Assembly: GCA_003166955.1 (NCBI GenBank)
Contig: PMUI01000042.1
Location: 53,238-117,237 of the forward strand
Source of the DNA: Acidobacterium sp.
GTDB taxonomy: Bacteria > Acidobacteriota > Terriglobia > Terriglobales > Acidobacteriaceae
Direction: 5' to 3'
Length of the DNA stretch: 64,000 bases
In this document: positions 27,097-37,403 of the stretch, one piece after another
Layout of the letters: the number at the start of each line of letters is the position of its first letter
Position numbering within the stretch: the stretch's first letter is position 1
Translations under genes and position numbers: made by a program
The notes under the pieces: generated by a model
The model's database searches: none
Told to the model about the DNA's origin: nothing
The model's input: the letters and a program-made list of their open reading frames with translations, nothing else

Positions 27097-30000
27097 GAAG
27101 TGGCCCCTTCGATCTCCGTCCGGAACGTGTCGTGTGTCTTGCCCATGATCCGCAGCCGCAGTCCATCCAACGCCAGGTAAACCACCGGAGTCGTGTACAG
27201 CGTGATCAGCTGGCTCAGCAGCAGGCCTCCAACAATCGTTATTCCGAGCGGCCTGCGCAGCTCCGATCCGGTGCCGTTCCCGAATGCGAGCGGCAGTGCC
27301 CCGCAAATCGCCGCCATCGTCGTCATCATGATGGGACGAAAGCGCAGCATGCAGGCCTCGAAGATAGCGTCATACGTGGTCTTCTGCTCCTCGCGCTCGG
27401 CCATCAGCGCAAAGTCGATCATCATGATCGCGTTCTTCTTCACAATCCCGATCAGCAGAATGATCCCAATGATGGAGATCACATTGAGATCGATGTTGAA
27501 GATCATCAGCGCCAGCATCGCGCCGATGCTGGCCGACGGAAGCGTAGAAATAATTGTGAGCGGATGCACCAGGCTCTCATACAGGATTCCCAGCACAATG
27601 TAGACCGCCAGCACCGCCGTGATCACCAGGTATTTCTCCGATGCCAGCGAAGACTGGTAGGCCTGCGCCGTGCCCGCAAAGAAGCCGCGCACCGTCGACG
27701 GCATGCCCAGCCTCAGTTCCATCTCGCTCACCTCACGCGTCGCATCGCTCAGCGACATGCCACTCGCAAGATTGAACGACACTGTCACTGACGGGAACAA
27801 GCCCGTATGGTTCACCTGCAAAGGCGTCGTGTTCGTCTGCGTCGTGGTCATCGTCGCCAGCGGGCTCATCGCCCTGAGCCCCGTGCCGCCCGCGGACCCG
27901 CCCGTGTTCAGCCAGATGTCCTTCAGTCCATCCGGCGAAGCCCAGTATTGCGGAGCCACTTCCAGAATCACGTAATACTGGTTCAGCTGGGTGTAAATCA
28001 CCGACACTTCCGATTGCCCGAATGCGCTGTAGAGTGAAGAATCGAGCGTCTGCGGAGTCTGCCCCAGCCTCGCCGCCGTCACGCGATCGTAGTTGAGCAA
28101 CTCCTCGAGCCCGCCGTTCTGCTGATCGGTATTCACGTCCTGCAGGCCTGGCAGTTTCCTCATGTTGGTCAGCAGCAGCGGTCCCCACTTCGCCAGATCC
28201 GGAATGTTGTCCGACTGAATCGTGTACTGATACAGAGCGTTGCTGCCTCGCCCGCCAATGCGCAGGTCCTGCACCGGCTGCAGAAAGGCCGACGCCACCG
28301 GCAGCCTGTTCATCGGTCCGCGCAGATCGTTGATGATCTGCATGGCGCTCTCCTTACGCTGCCCCGGCCCGTTCCCAAGCGGCTTGAGCGCAATGTAGAT
28401 GAATCCCCCGTTGCTCGAGCCGCCCCCACCCGTGTAGGCATTCACGTGCGCGATCCCAGGGTTTGTCTTGATCACCTTCACCAGCTGCGTGACGGAATAA
28501 TTCATGAACGGGAACGACGCGTCCTGAGGCCCCTGCACGCCGCCCACAACCGCACCCGTGTCCTGTTGCGGGAAGAATCCCTTCGGAATTCTGTAAATCA
28601 CCACCACGTTCAGCGCGATCGTCAGCCCCAGCACAATCAGGATCAGCACCGGATTATCCAGCGCCCACCGCAGCGAGCTGCGGTAGATGGAGAGCATCCC
28701 GTTGAAGAAGCCCTCGCTCGCGCGGTAGAAGATGTTGTGCTTCTCGTCCTTCTCCTGGTGCTTCAGCAGGTACGCACACATGGTGGGCGTCGTGGTGAGC
28801 GAGATCACCATCGAAACCACAATCGCAACCGACAGCGTGATGGCGAATTCGCGGAACAAGCGCCCGATGATGCCGCCCATCATCAGAATGGGAATGAATA
28901 CGGCGATCAGCGACATGCTGATGGAAAACACCGTGAAGCCAATCTCTCGTGCGCCCACCAGCGCGGCGTTGAGCGGAGGCATGCCGCTCTCCAGATGGCG
29001 CGTGATGTTTTCCATCACCACAATCGCGTCGTCGACGACGAAGCCGGTGGAGATGGTCAGCGCCATCAGCGACAGGTTGTCGACGCTGAAGCCCAGCAGG
29101 TACATCACCGAGAATGTGCCGATGAGCGACACCGGCACAGCGACGGTCGGGATCAGCGTGGCGCGCGGGCTGCGCAGGAAAAAGAAAACCACCAGCACCA
29201 CCAGCACCACCGAGCCGATCAGTGTCTTCTCCACCGTCAGCACTGACGCGCGAATCGTCGTGGTCCGATCCAGCACTACCGTCGTCTTGATCCCCTGCGG
29301 CAGCACGGCCTCAAGGAACGGCAGTTGCGCGTTGATGTTGTCGACGGTCTGAATGATGTTCGCGTTCGGCTGGCGGAAAATGATGAGGAACACCGCGCGC
29401 GTGCCGTCAAGGTAGCCCGCCGTCCGCAGGTTCTGCGTGGAGTTGTAGACGCCCGCAACGTCGGAAAGCCGAACCGCCGCCCCGTTGTGATAGCCGACAA
29501 TCAGCGGCGCGTAGTCGGGCGCCTGTGAAATCTGATCGTTGGTAATGATGTCCGCCGTCACCGAGCCGTTGGAAAGCTGCCCGCGCGGAGAATGCGAATT
29601 CTGCAGGCTCAGTACCGACTGCACGCTGCCCAGCGTCTGTCCAAAGCTCTCCAGCTTCGTCGGATCCACTTCCACGCGCACCGAAGGCGTCGCGCCCCCG
29701 TTCACGCCCACCTGCCCCACGCCATTAATCTGTGACAGCTTCTGTTCCAGAATTGTCGACGCCAGGTCGTAAATCTTCGTCACGTCGTACTTATCCGACG
29801 TCAGCCCCAGAATCATGATCGGCGCGTCGGAGGGATTCACCTTGCGATACGAAGGATTCGAGGGCAGGTTCGCCGGCAGATACGTTCGCGCCGCGTTGAT
29901 GGCCGCCTGCACGTCGCGCGCCGCTCCGTCGATGTTCCGGCTCAGATCGAACTGCATCGTGATGTTGCTGTTTCCCAGCGAACTCGATGACGTCATTTCG

Positions 30001-30233
30001 GTGATGCCGGCCACGTGCCCAAGCTGCCGTTCCAGCGGCGTGGCCACGGAAGCCGCCATAATGGCCGCGCTCGCGCCGGGGAGGCTGGCGGACACACTGA
30101 TCGTCGGGAAATCCACCTGCGGCAGCGGCGACACCGGCAGAACCATGAATGCGATGGCTCCCGCGATGGCCACGGCAATCGTCAGCAGCGTGGTGCCGAC
30201 CGGGCGCCGGATGAATGTCCAGGAGAGATTCAC
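27093..30233 (-). CDS. mdtC: RND efflux transporter, MdtC-like
   Basis: Inner-membrane proton/drug antiporter of 1046 residues with 12 predicted helices and two large periplasmic domains. It opens with the HAE1-family FIRRPVGTTLLTIAV and carries the proton-relay acidic pair in GFVVDDAIVVMENI. Later motifs include GLLLSQLITLYTTPVVYL. In MdtB2C-type pumps the two RND proteins form a heterotrimer. Here the gene overlaps the other pump gene by 4 bp (30233-30230) and the outer-membrane factor gene by 4 bp. Substrates cannot be predicted. Confidence 0.93.
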   Translation of the reverse strand: MNLSWTFIRRPVGTTLLTIAVAIAGAIAFMVLPVSPLPQVDFPTISVSASLPGASAAIMAASVATPLERQLGHVAGITEMTSSSSLGNSNITMQFDLSRNIDGAARDVQAAINAARTYLPANLPSNPSYRKVNPSDAPIMILGLTSDKYDVTKIYDLASTILEQKLSQINGVGQVGVNGGATPSVRVEVDPTKLESFGQTLGSVQSVLSLQNSHSPRGQLSNGSVTADIITNDQISQAPDYAPLIVGYHNGAAVRLSDVAGVYNSTQNLRTAGYLDGTRAVFLIIFRQPNANIIQTVDNINAQLPFLEAVLPQGIKTTVVLDRTTTIRASVLTVEKTLIGSVVLVVLVVFFFLRSPRATLIPTVAVPVSLIGTFSVMYLLGFSVDNLSLMALTISTGFVVDDAIVVMENITRHLESGMPPLNAALVGAREIGFTVFSISMSLIAVFIPILMMGGIIGRLFREFAITLSVAIVVSMVISLTTTPTMCAYLLKHQEKDEKHNIFYRASEGFFNGMLSIYRSSLRWALDNPVLILIVLGLTIALNVVVIYRIPKGFFPQQDTGAVVGGVQGPQDASFPFMNYSVTQLVKVIKTNPGIAHVNAYTGGGGSSNGGFIYIALKPLGNGPGQRKESAMQIINDLRGPMNRLPVASAFLQPVQDLRIGGRGSNALYQYTIQSDNIPDLAKWGPLLLTNMRKLPGLQDVNTDQQNGGLEELLNYDRVTAARLGQTPQTLDSSLYSAFGQSEVSVIYTQLNQYYVILEVAPQYWASPDGLKDIWLNTGGSAGGTGLRAMSPLATMTTTQTNTTPLQVNHTGLFPSVTVSFNLASGMSLSDATREVSEMELRLGMPSTVRGFFAGTAQAYQSSLASEKYLVITAVLAVYIVLGILYESLVHPLTIISTLPSASIGAMLALMIFNIDLNVISIIGIILLIGIVKKNAIMMIDFALMAEREEQKTTYDAIFEACMLRFRPIMMTTMAAICGALPLAFGNGTGSELRRPLGITIVGGLLLSQLITLYTTPVVYLALDGLRLRIMGKTHDTFRTEIEGATS

Positions 30234-33200
30234 AGCCGCGTCTCCTCTGGACTCGGCATCGACGTCCCGGCGTGTTCGGCAGCTCTCGCCGACGGCCTCC
30301 CGCCGGAAAGCCTCTGCGCGATGCGATCGAAGAAGATGTAGATGACCGGGGTGGTGTAAAGCGTCAGAATTTGGCTCAGGAGAAGCCCGCCCACCATGGC
30401 AATGCCGAGAGGACGGCGCAGCTCCGAGCCGAGCCCGGTGCCCAGCGCCAGCGGCAACCCGGCCAGCAGGGCCGCCATCGTCGTCATCATGATGGGCCGA
30501 AAGCGCAGCATGCTGGCTTCGAAGATCGCTTCTGTCGAATCTTTGCCATGTTCGCGCTCCGCTTCGAGCGCAAAGTCCACGATCATAATGCCGTTCTTCT
30601 TCACGATGCCGATCAGCAGGATGATGCCGATGATCGCCACCACGCTGAGGTCCTGGCGGAAGAGCATGAGCGCCAGCAGGGCACCCACGCCAGCCGAAGG
30701 CAGCGTCGAGAGAATTGTCACCGGGTGGATGAAGCTCTCGTACAAGACGCCCAGCACGATGTACACCGTCACCAGCGCGGCCAGGATCAGCAGCGCTTCA
30801 TTGGAAAGCGAATTGCGAAACGCCGCCGCAGTCCCCTGAAAGTCCGCCTGCAGGCTCGCCGGAAAATGCAGGTTTGCCGCCGCCTTGTCGATGTCGGCAA
30901 TGGCGGTCCCCAGCGACGCATTCGGCGCCAGGTTGAACGAAACCGTCACTGCCGGAAACTGCCCCTGATGGTTGATCGAGAGCGGCTCAGTTGTTGTGAC
31001 GGCATGCGTAAAGGCGCTCAGCGGAATCGCATTCGCGCCCACACTGGCGATGGTCGTATTGGGCGTGGTCCCGGCCGTCGTTCCGCCGCTCGCCGAAGAT
31101 GCCCCCTGGGTGCTGCTGGTCCCCGCCAGCACGGTCGCGGGCGCCGCCAGCACACCCGACGACGGCGTGTACTTCACCCCGCTGGTTAATGCATTCGAAC
31201 CGGCCGATGCCGATGCCGACGATGCAAATGACGTCACCGCACCCGCACCGCTCGCCCCTGACGACGCATTGCCCTGAATGTAGAGATCGCCCAGATTTCC
31301 AGGGTCCTGCCCCCACACGGGTGCCGTCTCCAGCACCACGTGGTACTGGTTCAGCTGCGTATACAGCGTGCTGATCAGCCGCTGCCCGTAGGCGTCGTAC
31401 AGCGTGTTATCGATCGTCGTGGGTGCAATGCCCAGTCGCGAAGCCGTGACGCGATCGATCATCAGCGATACGGCTCGCCCGCCGGTCTGCTGATCGGTCG
31501 CCACGTCTTCCAGTTCCGGCAACTTCTTGAGCTGCGCGACGAACTTATTGGTCCACTCATTCAGTTCGTTCGTGTCCGGATCTTCGAGCGTGTACTGGTA
31601 CTGCGTCCGGCTCACGCGGTCGTCGACTGTGATGTCCTGCACTGGCTGCATGTAGAGGTGCACGCCCGGGCCGCTCGGCAGATTCGTCTGCAGTCTGCGG
31701 ATCACATCGGACGCGCTGATCGAGTGCGAGCCCCGATCCTTCAGCGCTTTCAGGTTGATCGAGATGCGCCCGCTGTTCAGCGTGGTGTTAATCCCATCCG
31801 CTCCAATGAACGACGAGACACTCTCGACGGCCGGATCCTGCAGAATCACGTTCACCAGCTGTTGCTGCTTCTCTGACATCGCGCTGAACGAGATATCCTG
31901 CGGCGCCTGGGAAATGGCCTGAATCACGCCGGTGTCCTGCACCGGGAAGAACCCCTTCGGGATGACGATATACAGAAAGACGGTGAGCGCCAGCGTTCCC
32001 AGGGCCACCAGCAGCGTGATCGTCTGATAGCGGAGTACCACCCGCAGCGTACGCCCGTAAAAATCAATCATGCGATTGAACACGCGCTCCGATGCCCGAT
32101 AGAACCGCGTCTGCTGTTCTTCCGGATTGTGGCGCAGGAGGCGCGCGCACATCATCGGCGTCAGGGTCAGGGAGACCACCGCCGAAATCACAATCGTCAC
32201 CGCCAGCGTCACGGCGAATTCCCGGAACAGCCGCCCCACCACATCGCCCATGAACAGCAGCGGGATCAGCACCGCGATCAGCGACACAGACAGCGAAATG
32301 ATGGTGAACCCGATCTGCTCCGCACCGGTCAGCGCCGCCTCCATGGGAGTCATGCCTTCTTCGAGGTAGCGCGAGATGTTCTCGATCATCACGATGGCGT
32401 CATCGACCACGAAGCCCGTGGAGATGGTCAGCGCCATCAGCGACAGGTTGTCGAGGCTGTAGCCCAGCATGTACATCGCCGCAAATGTCCCGATCAGCGA
32501 TAGCGGCACCGCCGCGAAGGGGATGATGGTCGCGTACAGGCTGCGCAGGAACAGGAAGATCACCAGCATCACCAGGCCAATGGTCAACATCAGTTCGAAC
32601 TCGACATCGTCCACCGACGCCTGGATGCTCGTGGTCATGTCGGTGAGGGTCGCGATCTGAATCGACGCCGGGAGATTTGATTCCAGCTGTGGCAGGATCT
32701 TCTGAATGCTCTTAACAACCGTGATGGTGTTCGCGCCTGGCTGTCGCTGGATGTTCAGAATGATCGCGGGCGTCTTGTTCCACCACGCTGCCTGCTTCGT
32801 GTTCTCCACACCGTTCACAACGTTGGCGACATTGTGGACAAACACTGGCGCGCCATTCCGGTACGCGACAACCACATCCCCATATTGCGCGGCTTCCGTG
32901 ATCTGGTCGTTGGAGTCGATCTGATAATCCTGCCGCGGTCCGTCAAAGTTCCCCTTCGCGGAATTCACGCTGGCGCTCACCAGCGCCGTGCGCAGATCCT
33001 CCATGTTCAGCCCGTACGACGATAGCTTCACCGGATTCGCCTGGATGCGCACCGCCGGCTTCTGCCCGCCGCTGATGCTCACCAGGCCCACGCCGGTCAG
33101 CTGGGCAATCTTCGGCGCCAGCCGCGTGTCCACCAGGTCCTCCACCTGCGAAAGCGGCATCGAATCCGACGTAATCGCCATGGTCAGAATCGGCGCATCG

Positions 33201-33604
33201 GCCGGGTTGGTCTTGTTGTAGACCGGCGGCGCCGGCAAATCCGAGGGCAGGAACGACGAGCCGCTGTTGATCGAGGCCTGCACTTCCTCCTCAGCCACGT
33301 CGATCGACAGCGACAGGCTGAACTGCAGCACGATGACCGACACGCCCCCGGCGCTGATCGAGGTCATCTGGCTCAGGCCCTGCATCTGGCCGAACTGCCG
33401 CTCCAGCGGAGCCGTGATCGTCGTCGCCGTCACATCCGGGCTCGCGCCAGGATAAAACGTCAGGACCTGGATGGTCGGGTAGTCGACTTCAGGCAGCGCC
33501 GACACGGGCAGCTGCGTATACGCAACGATGCCCACCAGCAGAATCGCGGCCATCAGCAGCGACGTCGCGACCGGCCGCAGAATAAATGGGCGAGACGGGC
33601 TCAC
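30230..33604 (-). CDS. mdtB: RND efflux transporter, MdtB-like, with a long low-complexity insert
   Basis: Second RND pump subunit, 1124 residues. It shares the HAE1 architecture with its neighbour, including FILRPVATSLLMAAI at the start and GFVVDDAIVMIENI. It is about 80 residues longer because of a Ser/Ala/Gly/Thr-rich insert in the second periplasmic loop (coding region roughly 30990-31290), just before the conserved VPLSAF-like strand (IPLSAFTHA). The paralogue has only a short Gly/Thr stretch at this point. The gene overlaps both neighbours by 4 bp. Confidence 0.92.
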   Translation of the reverse strand: MSPSRPFILRPVATSLLMAAILLVGIVAYTQLPVSALPEVDYPTIQVLTFYPGASPDVTATTITAPLERQFGQMQGLSQMTSISAGGVSVIVLQFSLSLSIDVAEEEVQASINSGSSFLPSDLPAPPVYNKTNPADAPILTMAITSDSMPLSQVEDLVDTRLAPKIAQLTGVGLVSISGGQKPAVRIQANPVKLSSYGLNMEDLRTALVSASVNSAKGNFDGPRQDYQIDSNDQITEAAQYGDVVVAYRNGAPVFVHNVANVVNGVENTKQAAWWNKTPAIILNIQRQPGANTITVVKSIQKILPQLESNLPASIQIATLTDMTTSIQASVDDVEFELMLTIGLVMLVIFLFLRSLYATIIPFAAVPLSLIGTFAAMYMLGYSLDNLSLMALTISTGFVVDDAIVMIENISRYLEEGMTPMEAALTGAEQIGFTIISLSVSLIAVLIPLLFMGDVVGRLFREFAVTLAVTIVISAVVSLTLTPMMCARLLRHNPEEQQTRFYRASERVFNRMIDFYGRTLRVVLRYQTITLLVALGTLALTVFLYIVIPKGFFPVQDTGVIQAISQAPQDISFSAMSEKQQQLVNVILQDPAVESVSSFIGADGINTTLNSGRISINLKALKDRGSHSISASDVIRRLQTNLPSGPGVHLYMQPVQDITVDDRVSRTQYQYTLEDPDTNELNEWTNKFVAQLKKLPELEDVATDQQTGGRAVSLMIDRVTASRLGIAPTTIDNTLYDAYGQRLISTLYTQLNQYHVVLETAPVWGQDPGNLGDLYIQGNASSGASGAGAVTSFASSASASAGSNALTSGVKYTPSSGVLAAPATVLAGTSSTQGASSASGGTTAGTTPNTTIASVGANAIPLSAFTHAVTTTEPLSINHQGQFPAVTVSFNLAPNASLGTAIADIDKAAANLHFPASLQADFQGTAAAFRNSLSNEALLILAALVTVYIVLGVLYESFIHPVTILSTLPSAGVGALLALMLFRQDLSVVAIIGIILLIGIVKKNGIMIVDFALEAEREHGKDSTEAIFEASMLRFRPIMMTTMAALLAGLPLALGTGLGSELRRPLGIAMVGGLLLSQILTLYTTPVIYIFFDRIAQRLSGGRPSARAAEHAGTSMPSPEETRL

Positions 33605-35064
33605 GGTGCGTTGCTCTCACCGGAAATTGTGGTTTGCGTATCGGGGATGCCGACCTTTGAAATGACAATGTCGGACTGATCCTGCAATTTGTCGAAGCTG
33701 CTGTTCGCCACCTCGGTGCCGGACGGAATTCCCGTCACCGCGGTCCATCCGTTGTCGGTGACGCCGGTCTTCACAATCTGCATAACGACGTGGTACCTGG
33801 GCCCGTTTCCATTGCCGCCGCCCTGTCCCGACCCGCCGCCCTGTCCCGACCCACCCTGTCCGGAGCCGCCAGGCTTCCCGCCGCCCTGTCCGCCCCCGCC
33901 CTTCCGGCTCCCGCCACCCGCGCCGCCACTCGGGCTCGCACCGCCGGTCGTGCTCGAACCGGCACTGCCCTGCGATGCCGCATTCGGATTCCCAGGCCCA
34001 GGCTTGATCAGATAAACAAACGCCGTGTCGCCGTTATGCTGGATCGCCGACGATGGCACCATGACCTGATTCTCCAGCGTGTTCACGAGCAGCCGCGTGT
34101 TCACAAACTGGTTCGGAAACAGCGCACCGTCGGAGTTCGCGAACTGCGCGCGCAGCTTCACCGTGCCCGTCGTCGTATCGATCTGATTGTCGATGGTCAT
34201 CAGCTTGCCGCCGGCCAGCTTCGTCGACCGGTCTCTGTCCCACGCTTCGACGTTCAGCTGCTTTCCGTGCCGCGTCTGATCCAGCACCTGGCTCAGATTG
34301 TCCTCAGCCAGCGTGAAAATCACCGTGATCGGTTGCTGTTGCGTCACCACCACCAGAGTCGTAGTCGAGTTCGCCGTCACCAGGTTGCCCGGATCCATCA
34401 GCCGCAGCCCAACCCTTCCCGTAATCGGCGAGACAATGTGGCAATAGCCCAGCTGCACCTGCGCGTACTGCACGCTGCCTTCGTCGTTCTTCACCGTGCC
34501 CTGATCCTGCAGCACCAGCTTTTCCTGATCCTCCAGCGTCTGTCGCGGGATCGCGTTTTTCGCCCATGCCTGCTGATACCGCGCCAGGTCCATCTGCGCC
34601 TCGGCCAGCAGATTCTGGTCCCGCTCCAGCGCTCCCTGCGACTGCGCCAGCTGCGCCGCATATTGCCGCGAATCGATGTCGATCAGCGGGTCGCCCTTAT
34701 GAACCAGCTGTCCCTCGCGGTAATGCACCTCGTCGATCACGCCCGTGACCTGCGAGGTCATCGAAACCGTATAAACCGGGGTGACCGTCCCGATCGCCTC
34801 CAGATAAATACCCAGACTGCCGGTCTTGGCCGTCGCCGGAACCACTGGAACAGCAACGCCCGCCATCATCCCGCGCCGACCGCCGCCCGTCGCGGCTTGC
34901 TGGCTCTTCATGCTGTAAGACAACACCCAATAAAAGAGGAGTCCGAAGGCGATCAGAATCACCGCCCAAATCCAGCGATGGCGGCGCTTCCGGGGAGGCG
35001 CCCCCGTGGTCGGAGGCAGCTGATGATCCGGCGGTGCGATAGAGGCGGAAGGTTGAGAGTTCAT
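33601..35064 (-). CDS. mdtA: RND periplasmic adaptor (membrane fusion) protein, MdtA-like, with Gly-rich insert
   Basis: HlyD-type adaptor of 487 residues and first gene of the pump operon. It has an N-terminal cytoplasmic tail, a membrane helix at about 31-50, and lipoyl/barrel-sandwich halves (YTVSMTSQVTGVIDEVHYREGQLV and QLGYCHIVSPITGRVGLRLMDPGN) around a coiled-coil hairpin. Beta-barrel and membrane-proximal domains follow. A Gly/Ser/Gln-rich stretch of about 60 residues (coding 33799-33985) interrupts the C-terminal part right after AFVYLIKPG. The frame then resumes with RYHVVMQIVKTGVTDNGWTAV. The ATG is at 35064 with only a weak ribosome-binding site. Confidence 0.92.
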   Translation of the reverse strand: MNSQPSASIAPPDHQLPPTTGAPPRKRRHRWIWAVILIAFGLLFYWVLSYSMKSQQAATGGGRRGMMAGVAVPVVPATAKTGSLGIYLEAIGTVTPVYTVSMTSQVTGVIDEVHYREGQLVHKGDPLIDIDSRQYAAQLAQSQGALERDQNLLAEAQMDLARYQQAWAKNAIPRQTLEDQEKLVLQDQGTVKNDEGSVQYAQVQLGYCHIVSPITGRVGLRLMDPGNLVTANSTTTLVVVTQQQPITVIFTLAEDNLSQVLDQTRHGKQLNVEAWDRDRSTKLAGGKLMTIDNQIDTTTGTVKLRAQFANSDGALFPNQFVNTRLLVNTLENQVMVPSSAIQHNGDTAFVYLIKPGPGNPNAASQGSAGSSTTGGASPSGGAGGGSRKGGGGQGGGKPGGSGQGGSGQGGGSGQGGGNGNGPRYHVVMQIVKTGVTDNGWTAVTGIPSGTEVANSSFDKLQDQSDIVISKVGIPDTQTTISGESNAP

Positions 35065-35563
35065 CTTTTATTGTGTCGGTCTTGTTTGTTCAAAGTGGAT
35101 TTCCCGAGGGAGAACAACCAGGTCGCCTGAGAGAGCAGACGACGATCGAAAAGCGCGCCAAATCCGGAGTTTATCACCGCAGAGAGCTGCTCTGTCCCAT
35201 CCCCGGAAATACAAACGCCCCCAATCCGGAGAACCGGTTCAGCGGCTAAGATGCTGAGACTCGTTTCCTGCAAGGGCCGGATGCATGAAGGGACGGACGA
35301 ACCCTCGAAATGGTCGCAAAATCGAGTTTTTCGCAGACGGTACCAAAGCTCCCGACGCCGGCCGATCTCGTCTCGCGCGGGTGGAAGAGCCCCGTTACTC
35401 AAAGATTCCCATGCGTCGCCGCGCGCCGCTGGCGCGTGTACTATCGAAGTCATCGGTAACAACTTACGCGCGATGCCACCGCATCCAACCCACTACTTTG
35501 GCGTGGTTCTGCCGTGATCGGCTTTCCCCCGGCCGCTGCCGGCAAACCTCTTCTTGTGACTGC
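35065..35563. other. Divergent promoter region between mdtA and the ABC exporter gene
   Basis: About 500 bp with no gene I can support. It separates the leftward efflux operon from the rightward ABC/glucan synthase operon and should contain both promoters. The plus-strand frame of the ABC gene is open upstream to 35285, but that extension lacks family sequence. Confidence 0.4.
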
Positions 35564-37387
35564 ATGAGCGGCAATAGTAATTCAGGTTCCCACAACGCGT
35601 GGGGAGATCGCATTCGAGCCCTGCGCAACGTCCCCCCGGTCCTCAGGATCCTGTGGGAGTCCGGCCCCGCCGTTGTTACGTGGGGATTAATTCTGCGTGT
35701 CGTCGTCGCCGCCATGCCCTGGTCCATCGGCTGGGTTGCGCACCTCATCATCAATGGGGTTGACTCCGCGCTCCACCATCAGCCCCTTCCCTCGAACTAC
35801 TGGTGGATTGTCGCCGCCGAAGTCGTTCTCGCCCTGGTCTTCGCTGCCCTGACCCGTGCCATCGACTACACCGACTCCCTCCTCGCCGACCGCTACACCC
35901 ACCACGTCAGCATCCAGGTCATGCGCCAGGCCGCGCGCCTCGACCTGACTACTTACGAAGACCCTGACTTCTACGACCGCCTCGAACGCGCCCGCGTCCA
36001 GGCCACCGACCGCCTCGCCATGATCCAGCAGATGGGCCGCCTCTTTCTCCAGGTCCTCACCACCCTCATCTGGAGCGCGCAGCTCGTCTACTACTCGCCG
36101 TGGCTCATGCTGCTGCTCATCGCCGGCGTGCTCCCCTCGTTCTTCGGCGAAACGCATTTCGCCTTCCTCGGCTACGCCAAAAACTTCCGCCAGACCCCCG
36201 TCAAGCGCATCATGGACTACCTGCGCATGGTCGGCGGCAGCAAGGAAGCCGCCAAGGAACTGAAGCTCTTCAACCTCAGCGACTACGTCACCAACCGCTT
36301 CGCCAGGCTCTCCGAACAGATCTACCGCGAAAACATCAGCCTCTCCAAACGCAAGCTCCTGTGGGGCGGCCTGCTCTCGCTCCTCGGCACCTGCGGCTAC
36401 TACGGCGCCTACGTCTTCGCCATCTGGGAAGCCCTCCACGGCAAATACAACATCGGCGTCTTCTACCTCATCACCACCTCCATCCAGCAGGCCAGCGGCA
36501 ACCTGCAGCAGGCTTTCTCCACCGCCTCCGGCATTGCGGATCAGGCCCTCTTTCTCACCGATCTCATCGGCTTCTTCGAGCTCAAGCCGGTCGTCGAATC
36601 GAAACCGAATGCCCTGCCCGCCCCCCGGCCCATCCGCCGCGGCTTCGAATTCCGCAACGTCTCCTTCGCCTACCCGGGCACCGAGCGCCGCGTCCTGAAG
36701 AACTTTAACTTCACCATCGAGCCGGGCCAGCGCATCGCGCTGATCGGCGAAAACGGCCAGGGCAAGACCACCGTCGTCAAGCTCATCACCCGTCTCTATG
36801 ACCCCACCGAAGGCGAGGTCCTCCTCGACGGCATCGACCTGCGCGAATACTCCCTCGACGACCTCCATCGCGAGATGGGCGTCATCTTCCAGGACTTCAT
36901 GCGGTACGAGATGACCGTCCGCGAGAACATCGGCGTCGGCCAGGTCGAAGTCCCCCATACCGATGCCGACATCGCCCTCGCCGCCCACAAAAGCCTTGCC
37001 GACGAAGTCGTCAAGAAGCTCCCCGGCGGTTACGATCAGATGCTCGGCCGACGCTTTGTCACCGGCGTCGATCTCTCCGGCGGCGAATGGCAGCGCATTG
37101 CCCTCGCCCGCGCTTATCTGCGCGATGCCCAGCTTCTCATTCTCGACGAGCCCACCGCCGCCCTCGACGCCAGAAGCGAGCTCCAGGTCTTTGAGCGCTT
37201 CGCCGAACTCACCACCGGCAAAATGGCGCTCCTCATTTCTCATCGATTCTCAACGGTGCGCATGGCCGACCGCATCGTAGTACTGGCAGGCGGCCGCCTC
37301 GTCGAAGAAGGAACTCACCAGCAGCTCATTGCTCTGGGAGGCCGGTACGCGGAGATGTTCGAGATGCAGGCGGCCAGTTATCGATAG
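35564..37387 (+). CDS. ABC-type exporter (fused membrane and ATPase domains), candidate beta-glucan exporter
   Basis: Type IV (exporter-fold) ABC half-transporter of 607 residues. Six membrane helices lie in residues 1-340, then an ATPase domain. Visible motifs are Walker A GENGQGKTT, Q-loop VIFQDF, signature LSGGEWQ, Walker B LLILDEP and the switch histidine in LISHRFST. The size matches NdvA/ChvA, the exporter of cyclic beta-1,2-glucan. The next gene, 16 bp downstream, is an NdvB-like synthase, so a matching exporter role is a strong inference; sequence alone shows only a generic exporter. The ATG at 35564 has no clear Shine-Dalgarno sequence; the true start could lie a little upstream. Confidence 0.85.
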   Translation: MSGNSNSGSHNAWGDRIRALRNVPPVLRILWESGPAVVTWGLILRVVVAAMPWSIGWVAHLIINGVDSALHHQPLPSNYWWIVAAEVVLALVFAALTRAIDYTDSLLADRYTHHVSIQVMRQAARLDLTTYEDPDFYDRLERARVQATDRLAMIQQMGRLFLQVLTTLIWSAQLVYYSPWLMLLLIAGVLPSFFGETHFAFLGYAKNFRQTPVKRIMDYLRMVGGSKEAAKELKLFNLSDYVTNRFARLSEQIYRENISLSKRKLLWGGLLSLLGTCGYYGAYVFAIWEALHGKYNIGVFYLITTSIQQASGNLQQAFSTASGIADQALFLTDLIGFFELKPVVESKPNALPAPRPIRRGFEFRNVSFAYPGTERRVLKNFNFTIEPGQRIALIGENGQGKTTVVKLITRLYDPTEGEVLLDGIDLREYSLDDLHREMGVIFQDFMRYEMTVRENIGVGQVEVPHTDADIALAAHKSLADEVVKKLPGGYDQMLGRRFVTGVDLSGGEWQRIALARAYLRDAQLLILDEPTAALDARSELQVFERFAELTTGKMALLISHRFSTVRMADRIVVLAGGRLVEEGTHQQLIALGGRYAEMFEMQAASYR

Positions 37388-37403
37388 TGAGCGGAGTAGT
37401 GTT

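Noticed and set aside
35687..37243. 518-codon frame antisense to the ABC exporter
   Set aside because: Acidic, Val/Asp/Glu-rich translation typical of a shadow frame; the exporter motifs on the plus strand are decisive.
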